This document shows positions 42,601 to 52,577 of a stretch of DNA of 64,000 bases, piece after piece. Within the stretch, counting starts at the first letter, position 1. Each line of letters begins with the position of its first letter. The notes under the pieces were generated by a model, which saw only the letters and a list, made by a program, of their open reading frames with translations, was not told the DNA's origin and did not search any database. A program made the translations under genes and the position numbers. The DNA comes from Echinococcus granulosus (lineage: Eukaryota > Platyhelminthes > Cestoda > Cyclophyllidea > Taeniidae): NCBI RefSeq assembly GCF_000524195.1, contig NW_020170381.1, forward strand, positions 1,410,880 to 1,474,879, written 5' to 3'.

Positions 42601-43553
42601 GTAAGGGAGAGGGCGATCCAGTTACCAGGTTCGAATTTCCTGCTTGCCTCCTCCCTGAAAGGCACATTAAAACAACATAAGTATTACAATAGGCCTTCGC
42701 AGTACTTGTGACCCTTTGGTAATGTGTCAATGGTCGGTTCGGTTTCGCGAACATTTAAGGCTCCGTCTTTGTACTTCTGCCTAGTGGCGTGGCCTTTGGA
42801 CCATTCAGCCCTTCTATACGCTAGTAACCCAATTCATACACTGACTTTAGCAAATACTCAAGCTCTACAATAGGAACACGGATCCATGAGCCTTAATAAC
42901 AAATTGTGTTCTTCTTTAATTTCTTCCACTATGGCATGGTAAAAATCCGTTTAATGTCTGGTGAGGAATAGTTAGTAGAAATTGTCCACCTAGAAATAAT
43001 ATGTCGTCATGCAATGTTATTCCAAAGAATCTGGGAGTGGCAAATAAACCCCACTTGTGTACCTACTCATTTAAGTAATAAACTTAAAAATAAACGAAGC
43101 CCACAGATCACTAGGCTAATCCTACAGTCGAATATTTTTCAAATAAATATATGCTTTGTTGTACAATGCAGACAAACACTTTTTACTCTTAGAATTCCCA
43201 CAGTAGTCATTAAATTTTTAGGCAATTTAGGTGGCACTAATTTTAATTTTTTGCTCCTAAATCAAAATTTAGGAAGCTAGTTTTGACTTTTGTTGTTTAA
43301 ATTTTCCACAAATGCAATTGATAGGCAGTGCAACTTTGTAAATTCCCCGGTTCGGTGGCTAGTTGACCGCGTACCTGCTTAAGGTCAGAACATTCTGAAG
43401 TTACTGCGTACCATAGGTTTGTATTAATAATGCGTTCACGATGCGCTACCGTTAATATTACTGCTCCCCCCTCTCCTACTGAACTCCCTCTAAAAACCCG
43501 TCTTTTAATAAACCACAACTTTACTCGACACTCATTGAAGCCATTCTTTTATT

Positions 43554-43571
43554 ACTTTTCTCTAGCAACCA
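43554..43571 (+). promoter_or_regulatory. acceptor seven bases before the asparaginase start
   Basis: TTACTTTTCTCTAG ends at 43564, followed by CAACCA and then the ATG at 43572. The pyrimidine run and AG make a good 3' splice site. It implies either a 5' UTR intron or trans-splicing of a spliced leader, which flatworms use. The window does not show which. Confidence 0.45.
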
Positions 43572-46500
43572 ATGGTTTCTTGTTCCACAAATAAAGGGTT
43601 GCTTGACTGCTTTACCCAGGTATGAAATGACAATTTAGTTATATTGGCCGCATATAGAAAAACATAGAATTTAATTGATATTTTTACTTCTTTAGGTTCC
43701 GTCATTAGAATCGTTCCAATTTACACCTGCATTAGTTGAAGCTGCTTTGTCTGACCCAACATGCTCATCAGTTGGTACAGTTCTGGTCTTGTACACTGGT
43801 GGCACTATTGGAATGCGCTCTCATGGCGGCGTCTATGAACCGGAACCTGATTTTTTAGTAAAAAAAGTGATGTCGATGTCCATGTTTCAGGATAAATCGT
43901 ACGTTTAAAATTTGTTGGAAATGGATGCATCGTTAGACTTTGTTATTAAGACTATGTGTTTATGTTTTACATGTGCATTCAATAGGAAATTTTCTCGTAG
44001 ATGTCATACACAGAAGGCCATGGCTTCTGTTATTGCATGCTAGCTTACAAGCAGTGAATCTTTCATAAATGAATCGCACTGAGTTGGGGCAAACTTGTAG
44101 GTTTGACTAATAAGTAAGGACTGATTTATGAATTCCCGACCATGCTGAAAACTCATCAACAAACTTATCATTAACCTTTAGATTTACTGAGAGGAATCAA
44201 ATTCACGTAAATTACTATAAATCGAAACGAGCTGAATACATGGAGACCTCCTCTGAAAAGAATCCGGCCAGTGGGTCTCAGTGGCCAGTAATTTGCATGC
44301 CTCCCACAATTGAAAACCGTCGCATTTTCTTTACGATTGCGGAGTACCAAAATCTCCTCGACTCTTCTAACTGCACGATAGACAATTGGATCCAGATTGC
44401 CAAACACATCGAATTCTTTTACGACAAATTTGATGGATTTATTGTCCTGCACGGAACAGACACTCTGGCTTATGGAGCCTCATTTCTTTCATTCATACTT
44501 GAAGGGCTTCGTAAACCCGTGATTGTGACCGGTTCTCAAATTCCCATCGGCGAACTTCGGAGTGATGGTAGGGAGAATTTTTTGGGCTCTTTGTTGATTG
44601 CTGGTGGAGGACAGGTGGTTCCTGAAGTTGCTGTTTTCTTTGATAATAAGGTGTGTACTGACTCCTTACGGGTTAGCTACTGCCATTGCCTTCTGTAAAT
44701 ATCTATTCATTTAGTTAGTAAAAGTGACACGTTAAGTAAACTTCTACTGAATGCATAAGTAGCTAGGTCAATGTAATGCTCTGCGGAGAGGTATTCCAGC
44801 AAGTTCAATTGGAATTTTTGTCACTGATGTTGTGCATAGAAGGCCGGGGTGTCTGCTACTGTGTGCCAACTTATAAGCAGTGAATATTCTATAAATGTGA
44901 TTTATGATTACCTGATGTCCAGTAGTTTAATATTTTGGCACTGCAAGAGGTTTTCAAAGCTGTTGATATCTTTTTACATGTAACGTAATACAAAAATCTT
45001 GAGGCAATTAAAAGCTTCGTTATGGTCTCGAGAAATTTATATTATGTTGGCACAGTCGGCGAAATAGAGTGTAGAGGCATCTCTCAAGTTTGCATTCTGG
45101 TATGGCAACACACTTGGTGCAATAGCACGTGCACCGGTGCTCATTGACGCTGCAAACGCTCAGAGCCAAAAGCATTTGCAGCATTATAGAGTAGACCGAA
45201 TACTTTTTCTCTTCGTAAGAACTTTACATATGCGAATTTAAACGGTTTTTCATGCCAACTTACCATGATTAGTCGTTTTTGTGTATTTGTAGTACTACAA
45301 ATCCTTGATTGTAGCTGATATTCGGGTAAAAAATTAACCACTCTATAAAATGCGGAGCATACGAGCATAGAGCAACTTGTTATGTTATCATCATTGATAG
45401 TCGTTGTTACAATACAACATTGCCTTTCAGCTGCTTCGAGGAAACAGAGTTGTGAAACGTTCAGCAACCGACTTGGACGCTTTCACTTCGCCGAATTACC
45501 CACCCCTAGTCGAGATGAGCGTTGACATAAACTTCCACCTCTCAAATATTCTTCGCTACCCCAGTGAGAGTAAAAAACTCACGGTCATCGACTCGCTCTG
45601 CCGAAACGTTGTTATGCTGCGTGTATTCCCCTCTATCACTACCGAAACCGTGAAGGCCTTCTTCAAGCCCCCTGTTGAGGGTTCGTTGGTAGCGCCGTGC
45701 TGATAGTGCTTTGTATCACTTTTTTAGCTCATCTGACCATACATTCAGTGGATTATCCTTGATTTCCACAGTTTTTATTCTGCAATATTTATTGCGTGGA
45801 AATGCATCAATTCTGAATTTTGATTAGGATAATGACGCACCAGTTAATTTTACCAGTAACTATCAATTCCGTTACCTAGTTCTCATAACAGCTCTTATCT
45901 TCTCGATTAGGCTCGTGTGCTACATGCTATGATACAAATTTTTTGGCAGCTACCACTCCACTTCAATTAGATAAATGCCATTTCGATTCTTCACAGTTTT
46001 TGTAACTCTGTACCCGATGGCATCAACATAAGATTTAAATTACGATTAAATTTTCTACTTTTTTCAATCATCTGTTGGGCCCCTACTGTTCTTCAATCAC
46101 ATTGAATACAAATCAACTATCAAGATCAACAAATATATGCATGATTTTTAGCTCTTTTCGCCATTTAAACGACCACAGTTTAGAAAACTGAATTTCTTCT
46201 GAGTTTATACGCCATGGTTTAAATTACAATGCTTATGCTGTTAAATCTGTAGGCGTGATCCTGCAAACCTATGGTGCTGGCAATGTGCCAGCGATGCGTT
46301 CTGACCTCTTAGATATATTCAAAGAGGCTACAGAAAAACATGGAATCATTATACTGAATATTACGCAGTGTTGGCGCGGATCGGTTCAGGCTAAGTACTC
46401 CACAGGAGCGGTTCTTGAGAAGATCGGTGTCATCCCTGGCTATGTGAGTTAGAAGTCGCTTTTTATGATCCGATTGCGAGTTGACTACCTTAAGCTTGAG

Positions 46501-47935
46501 TGAATGAGTGTAGCCTCCATTTCATTAGGATATGACCCCTGAGGCTGCCCTGGCGAAATTGGCCTACGTGCTGGGGTGCTTCAAGGACGCGCCGACGAGG
46601 CGGCGCATGCTCACCTACGATCTGCGTGGCGAGGTTACTCTGCCACCGGAAGAGGAGACGGCGGAGGTAATAACCGCAGAGGCGCCCGCCTTTAGTCTGC
46701 GGAACGTGGTCAGCGGACAGGCGGGCATCACCCAAATAGTGGGGCATGTTGGCTCTATCCTCTCTCGTGCCACTGAGGACGGTTCCACCAATGTCTGGAC
46801 TCTGCGAATCCTTCCCTACCTCTTCTGTGGAGCCGCCGAGACTAACGACTGCGATTTGCTGGAACAGCTCTCCAATATAACTCACAGTTTTGAAGTCAGT
46901 GTTCTGATAATACTTGCCGAATACCAGAACTCCCGAACAAACATCAATAATCGTTGCTGTTAGGTTCTAGTGTTTTCAAAGCTAATTTTTATATTAATCG
47001 TGGGGACACCGATTCCTTTTTATCAACAAATAATAACGAATCGGTCTCACAGGTTAAGCTTTAAACTTATCCTTTTACGTTCATTTACATATTTTTTTAA
47101 ATTGTGTTTCCGATCACTCTCGGATTTAACCTCATTTTCTGTGGTCGATTAAAATCCTGGGTAAACTCATCTCCATCTGATTTTAATATTTGCATTAAGC
47201 TAAAGCATTAATTCATGTTTCTAAACTACCTCGATATTTGAAATAATTGATGAGTGGAGTAATTTAGTTGCTATATTTTCAAACGCAGTTTTGCGACAGT
47301 GAGCAAAGACGACCTCTGCATGTTGCTGCGGCTAATGGCCATATGAAGGCTTGCAGGCTGCTTTTGGAAAAAGGAGCAAATCCCAACCCCGTAGATCGGT
47401 TCGGTTACACGCCACTAACACATGCCATCCGAAGCGCCAAAGCGAGTTCCGAACTCATCAACTTACTGCGACAGTACGGTGCCACTCTCTCGCCAGTGGA
47501 AGTGACGAGAGCGCGAGAGGTCAATCATGCCGCCATGCTGGGCAAAGTTAACCAACTGCGATTCTACAAAATGGTCGGGATGTCGCTTCAAGTAAGCAGC
47601 TAAAACCATATAATAGTTTCATTCGTAAATTAGATTTGTACTTTAGTGCGCTCCTTATGACATCCTCACTGCCCTCCAGTCCCATAAAAGTCGGCAAGAT
47701 GGCGACTGGCACTGGTTTCCATGTTTTACTAATTCAGGAGCTAGACCTGGAAGGACGAGCCCCATTGCACACTGCAGTTTGTCATCGACAATTGGAAATT
47801 GTTCGCTATCTTATTTCTCCTGAGACCGAAGGAGGAGCCGAAGTCGATCCCTTGCAGAAGACCTCGTATGGAACAACCGCTCACGAAGAAGCGCTTCAAC
47901 GCAACCTTCCTGAAATCGTCTCACTCCTAAAGTAA
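43572..47935 (+). CDS. ASPG: type I L-asparaginase / 60 kDa lysophospholipase-like, with ankyrin repeats
   Basis: Eight exons with matching phases were read: 43572-43619, 43696-43898, 44182-44650, 45431-45680, 46253-46443, 46529-46894, 47289-47591 and 47738-47935. They give 675 residues. The asparaginase fold spans about residues 40-390. The first catalytic-Thr motif TGGTIG is at about 50-55 and the second, HGTDT, at about 174-178. Also present are LLDSSN, TGSQIPIGELRSDG and, at the C-lobe, YGAGNVP. The C-terminal part carries ankyrin repeats (PLHVAAANGH, TPLTHAI, PLHTAV). This order matches animal ASPG, a cytosolic enzyme hydrolysing asparagine to aspartate and ammonia, with lysophospholipase activity reported for mammalian members. 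No signal peptide is seen. The exon 6 donor (GAA|GTCAGT) is weak but frame-consistent. Which activity dominates here cannot be read from sequence. Confidence 0.93.
43976..44076 (+). repeat. degenerate direct repeat, copy A (asparaginase intron 2)
   Basis: About 100 bases, including AGAAGGCC and AAGCAGTGAAT, match a second stretch in the next intron (44803-44903) with conserved spacing and scattered substitutions. No coding frame is evident. It is probably one of two old copies of a dispersed repeat, or an intronic duplication. Confidence 0.65.
44803..44903 (+). repeat. degenerate direct repeat, copy B (asparaginase intron 3)
   Basis: This is the partner of the copy at 43976-44076 and shares TTCAAT, AGAAGGCC and CAAGCAGTGAAT-like blocks in the same order. 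Downstream, a GATTTATGA block recurs in both copies but at a different distance, so one copy has an internal insertion or deletion there. Confidence 0.65.
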
Positions 47936-48069
47936 TTGTCTCTACTATGCCTTCCAAAGCTTTCATCTTTCTCCTGGTAGTAAAGGCACATTTTCATGGA
48001 GGTAGAGCATATTGCCTTATTCATAATTTCCTTTCTATTTCTCAATTAACCATTTTTGCCGAAAATAAA
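47936..48069 (+). terminator. 3' UTR with poly(A) signal, asparaginase gene
   Basis: AATAAA at 48064-48069 lies about 130 bases after the TAA stop and is the first canonical hexamer there. Confidence 0.55.
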
Positions 48070-48737
48070 CCTTTATCTTTTCTAAACTTCTGGAATAGAT
48101 ATCGTGTGAGAAAGTGAGCAATAATAATGTGCTCCTATTTCAGAAGCCTAACCGAAAGTTACTGTAGCCCAATAGAGTCCACATTAAAAACTACTTGTTC
48201 GTATTTAATGTATCCATGATTCTGTGGCTGATTGTATAAAGACTCCATGTTTTAATATTTTTCTCCAAAGTCCTCCTGTTATGCTTCATTCACAAACTAA
48301 ATTGTACTTATTTATGGCAATCGAGGTATTCTTAAAAGCATCATTTGTAATGCATCTAGTGATTATTAATGTGCAGGAATTTGAAGACTAAAAGCCTAGG
48401 TGACAAGATTAGTTCCGTTCCGTTGGCGTGTGGAACACTTTGTGTCCATTCAAAATAGGCATTACGTACACACCATGCGGTAAAATTAAAACTGGGGTCG
48501 TAATGCCTCACCTTGTCTATTGTCCCACTAACCGAAGTAGGTTTTGCAAATTTTCACTAATGACGTCAGAAGAGATCATGAACACAGACTTGCGCCTGTC
48601 AATGGAAGGGAACTTCCGTTGTGGACACTAATGAAACCCCAAGATTATATTCTGACTTTCGTTAGGGGGCAGTGGGAAGGTCGATCTGTGCTAGGCTAAT
48701 AGAACGTCTCAGAATTGGCTATTCTGTGAATAATGCT

Positions 48738-48912
48738 TATCCAGAGCGCAACCACTCTGCGAGAGGCAAGCCTCACACACGGGTCCATATCCTGTGTGCG
48801 CGTGCACCAACTGCCCTGATGGACAACAGCTACACTTTTCCATTTGTCCCGCTAGTCGTCCAGGGTGCCTCAGCTGCACGGTGACCCACGTAACTCACTA
48901 CCCAATTTAAGT
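48738..48912 (+). other. cysteine-rich open frame, possible exon
   Basis: Reading the frame that ends in TAA at 48910-48912 gives a run with seven or more Cys, including VCACTNCPDGQ and GCLSC. That density is typical of small disulphide-rich secreted domains. A possible donor (ACG|GTGACC) lies near 48880. No start codon or signal peptide precedes it in frame, and I cannot match it to a family. It could be an internal exon, a decayed gene or coincidence in GC-rich DNA. Confidence 0.2.
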
Positions 48913-49019
48913 TACTGTTTGCGGTCTTCCTAGCCTTTCTTATTGCTGGTCTGGCCTCTACTGCCAAGGATAAGACACTCAGTGACATCGACTTCTGCGG
49001 CAGTTGCAGTGCATACTAA
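48894..49019 (+). pseudogene. signal-peptide-like frame lacking ATG
   Basis: After a TAA at 48891-48893 the frame reads a Lys followed by a hydrophobic core (KLLFAVFLAFLIAGLAS) and then a short hydrophilic stretch with FCGSC before TAA at 49017-49019. The pattern is that of a secretory leader with a small-residue cleavage site, but the codon where Met is expected is CAA. It may be a decayed start, an exon entered from upstream, or chance. Confidence 0.2.
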
Positions 49020-49544
49020 AGCTTTGAAAATACTAGATATGTTTGCCCCTAAAAGCTTTGTATTCATCACTCAATGATGAAAACAAACTAACGTTGGTGA
49101 ATGCGTAGTCAGACTCACAACTGGTTCGTTAACGCTACTGCTTTTATAGTGTTTTTCTACCCTAATTTAACTAAAGATGAAAATCAAGTATAAACGCCCA
49201 GTAATTTTACTAGAATCTTTAAGGTAAAGGGGGATCCTAGGCATTAAGGCGATTTGTTAAAAACAAAAGGGTCCTAGTTTTCTTGAAACGTTATCCATGG
49301 ATTTTGCAAATCAGCGCTGATTCGACGTTTAAATCGGCGGCAGGATACCAGGACTTTGCAGGTCATCAGTAACCGATTTACCAAAAGTTCTGTCGTTTTG
49401 GAGAGCGTAATCTCACTAGAGTAGTCCGAAATCTGGTGTCTTACATTGTCATTTCAACCTGTTTGTCACCAATAGTTATGTACATAGATGAACTCAGCAC
49501 ACAAGGTAATATTTTTTGAGCAATGCATAGACTGGGCAGCGCCC

Positions 49545-49668
49545 GGGCAATGGAACAAAACACTACATCCGAAGCGTACCAAAGTAACAGCGATCACCTC
49601 CCAAGCCCCAGCGCCCCCAAGCGACTTGCCCCAGAACTCAGAGACAAGTTTCTCTACCGAAATGATGG
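49545..49668 (+). other. exon-like frame, unassigned
   Basis: A CAG acceptor near 49541 is followed by a hydrophilic frame containing MEQNTTSEAY and KRLAPELRDKFLYRND, ending at a G|GTGTGA donor-like site. Composition is more coding-like than the flanks. No domain or partner exon is recognised. Confidence 0.2.
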
Positions 49669-50483
49669 TGTGATTCCAAATACATTAGTCCCCAGTTTCC
49701 GTTTGATTTACGCAGCAAATCCGATTACTTATATGCACTTCCTATAGATCCTCTTTTACATAAATGGGGATCAAACGGAATTGCTTAAAACAGTAAAACA
49801 TCCATAGGATACAATCTACTGCGAAATCGGTCATGGACGTCATTAACGGAAAACACCGAAAACTACTCGCTTCAAATAATCAAATACGTCTTTTAGAACA
49901 TAGATGCTTCTCCACCAAGAGTGCAAATCATTGCCTGGAAGTCGACAATCATGCTATGGCAACATACAAACGGACCCGCCATTGGCCTCAGTATTTTTTG
50001 GCACTTTAATTGCATCCAAAAGTCAGTGGTCACGTGCAAACTATTAATATCTCTGGTAACACGAGAAGATTGCGCAGCTTCCGCGTGAGTGGAAAGACCA
50101 CCCACACACTGGAAGTGCTTACGTTCCGTGTGGGTACAGGTTTTGAGTAGCACTACTATGATATTATTAGATCCACTCAAAGTACATAGATACGGCGACC
50201 CCCTCGGTAGGTCTTGCAACCTCACAGCTCTAGCACTGCTTAACTCTAGGCATTCGCTCAAACTACGAACGGAAACCTTTTGATGGTACTTCGGCAAAGT
50301 GCTTCCTACGCTGGAAAACACATAAGTACTCGATTAAATATGTAATATTTGGGCAATAAATGTAAAGAAAAAGTAGACATCAATCCCACTCGAAAGAAAG
50401 AATTCGGTGAGAGCGGACTCCAGAAAGCTTGGAAGACAAGAATGTTGAGTATTTTTTTCCAAGGAGATTTGGTCACCGGGGCG

Positions 50484-51994
50484 TTACTGGGGGTAGGGAG
50501 GAGGTGGGTAAGGCGGAGGCGGAGCAGAGGGGTTTTGGGGACCCCAACCGGAGCCCGGCGTGGCGGTGCTACCGCCATCATCGTGTGGGTAGGGCACCGA
50601 GCCAGGACCGTCTGAGGCCTGGTCGATATTCCATCCGACGGGAGCCCCGCCGCTCGCGGGCCCCGGCATTGGGTACGTGGGACCCGGCGGCCCCGTCGGA
50701 TAGCCCTGAGAAACAAATGTGACGTTCTCATCAACCGCGGAAGACTATTCCGATTATGCTAAAACTAATGATATGCAATTTGATTTCTTAAATTAAGCAG
50801 CGAATTGGTGAATGGAAATGTTCAGAAGTTTTATTGTGAAAAAGACACTTTGAAGGTCACGTTTACCATTAAAAAAATCCACACACTTTCGTCGTTGGTT
50901 TTTTGACTGAGCATAATTCCTCTCCAACAGAAAACAGAAAAACAGATTTTAAGTCCTCCTACTTATCCACCAGGCATCCTTGGCATTCACGAAACTACAA
51001 CATTCGTACAAATAAAAAGCAATAACGTCTTAATTAGTCACTTACGTCTAAAAAAGAACCTTCACAACCAAGCAAAATAAAACAGCACATAAGAAAACTC
51101 GGTCGTTTTTGTGGTATTTAGTCACAAAGGAACAATTTGAATAACATTACGATTCACCTACAGTTTCAAAAGCATCAGTGTCAACCATGCTTTCATGACT
51201 CGGCCTCACAATCATAACTGACTTCAACACTTTAAACGGAAGTGAAAAATTCTGTTTAAAAAGAAGCATTTGGCAACATGATGATGAGGGAGTTCATGAA
51301 TCACTAGCGAACAAGAACCCTTGAGATTGGAATCGAAGCATTGTGCTTTGACGCGACAAATCTGGCAAAATAGGATGCATGGTGTGAAAAAGGGTAACTT
51401 TACAAGGCGATGACAGTAGGTGTTTTTGAATAAGTGCTGAAAGAGCGTGAATTAATACCCGATGAGGTCCCTTAAGCAATAGGGATAGACTGAAAGGCGT
51501 ATCAAATGCATTTGAGCTAAAAGAGACCATATACTCATGTTGAATTGAGGCTCAAACTTGGAACTAGTTTGAAAGAATTCGCGTTGAACTGTTCAAAATC
51601 GTATTGGAAAAATGTTTTAGTCGCCAACTGATAATTGTGTAAAGTACGGAGACTTGGAGGCTAATGGTCATTTTGACATTAGAGGCAGGTAGACGAAAAA
51701 TAAATGCAAGAGCGGGATAATTTGAGCAGTAAAAAACAAATAGTACATTCTTCAGCAACGAAATTCTAATGGTAATAGATACCGATATGAAACATACCGG
51801 ATCATCCCTGTTTGCGATAAGATTATCCGATCTGACACCTTGCCCAGCAGGATTAATTACACGATCACTGGCACTGGAAGATTTCCTCTTTCGACAGCAG
51901 CAGAGGTAAATAACGACTGCTATGATAACAATAACAGCCAAAGAAACACCTAATCCGATGAATGAAATGCCCATCTTGGTGCAAAGCGCAAAAC
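50484..51994 (-). CDS. single-pass membrane protein with PPxY tail (partial, 5' exons not found)
   Basis: Two - strand exons are supported, 51994-51798 and 50705-50484, joined in phase 0 through a CCG|GTATGT donor and a TTTCTCAG acceptor. The first encodes a strongly hydrophobic segment (ISFIGLGVSLAVIVIIAVVI) followed by LCCCRKRK, a stop-transfer signal with likely palmitoylated Cys. The second encodes a Gly/Pro-rich cytoplasmic tail ending in PPPPYPPPPYPQ and TAA, with two PPxY motifs that in known proteins bind WW domains, such as those of NEDD4-type ubiquitin ligases. This layout resembles Shisa, CYYR1 and WBP1/VOPP1 proteins, whose N-terminus is a signal peptide plus Cys-rich domain. The first exon begins in phase 1, so at least one upstream exon is missing. 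The exact family is not certain. Confidence 0.65.
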
Positions 51995-52577
51995 CTGTTG
52001 AATTCACAGTGGTTTTAGATCAGCATGCTTTAACTGCAAAGAGCATTGATAATAAATTCTGGCGGCCTAACTACATAACCAGCACCCGTAACAGTGGAAG
52101 CAAAGTTCAACCTATTGGATGAAAAGAATGAAACCTCTAAGTGAAAAGCTGAGCGTCTCACTGTAAACTTAGTAAAGTCAGGCATAAAATGAGGGTACTA
52201 CACGCAGGTGATAGCGAAGGCAATAGCTGAAAGGTGTGTCTGAGCGTAAATAATAACGAAAAGATGCTCTGGGAGCATGAACCAAACTAAAACAGACCTT
52301 CGTCAAACTCACGAGAAGAACTCCCCCGATACCTCGCCTTCCGGTTTTCAAATAAGGTGTTAAATGGGCCAAATCGTCGTATTTAATAAAACAATATAAA
52401 GAAAAAGGATAATCATAGCAAAAATGCCAAAAAATAAAACTTTTGCTAAAAAGCGTTAAAAATGTATACTTTCAGGAACGTTCTTACTCAGCGAAAATGA
52501 AAGATAAATATGTGGTTGTTCGAGTGAGGCGGGCACTTTTCTGAAGGGTGGCGCTTCGCTTGTTTACGTTGGTGGCT

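Larger units (their letters stand above)
48100..50480. other. intergenic region with scattered coding-like fragments
   Basis: No complete gene can be built. The stretch 48690-49020 is richer in GC and contains a cysteine-rich frame followed by a signal-peptide-like frame. Around 49530-49670 there is another exon-like frame. A 142-codon frame on the - strand (49893-50321) lies downstream of the membrane-protein gene and may simply be its 3' UTR. The rest shows nothing I can name. Confidence 0.4.

Noticed and set aside
42610..42640. tRNA B-box-like motif (GGTTCGAAT)
   Set aside because: No matching A box at the right distance and no cloverleaf could be folded, so no tRNA is called.
43335..43400. 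tRNA or SINE-like head (GGTGGCTAGTTGACCGCG)
   Set aside because: It resembles an A box, but no B box follows at the expected spacing and no second copy was seen in the window.
46490..46885. 131-codon open frame on the - strand
   Set aside because: It is the antisense of asparaginase exon 6, whose + strand translation is clearly the real one.
49893..50321. 142-codon frame on the - strand
   Set aside because: No domain and no splice context; it lies just downstream of the membrane-protein stop codon and is more simply its 3' UTR. Kept only as a note.
50306..50734. 142-codon - strand frame and two + strand frames over 50349-50722
   Set aside because: They overlap the Gly/Pro/Tyr-rich tail exon (50705-50484) in other frames. 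GC-rich repetitive codons keep several frames open.
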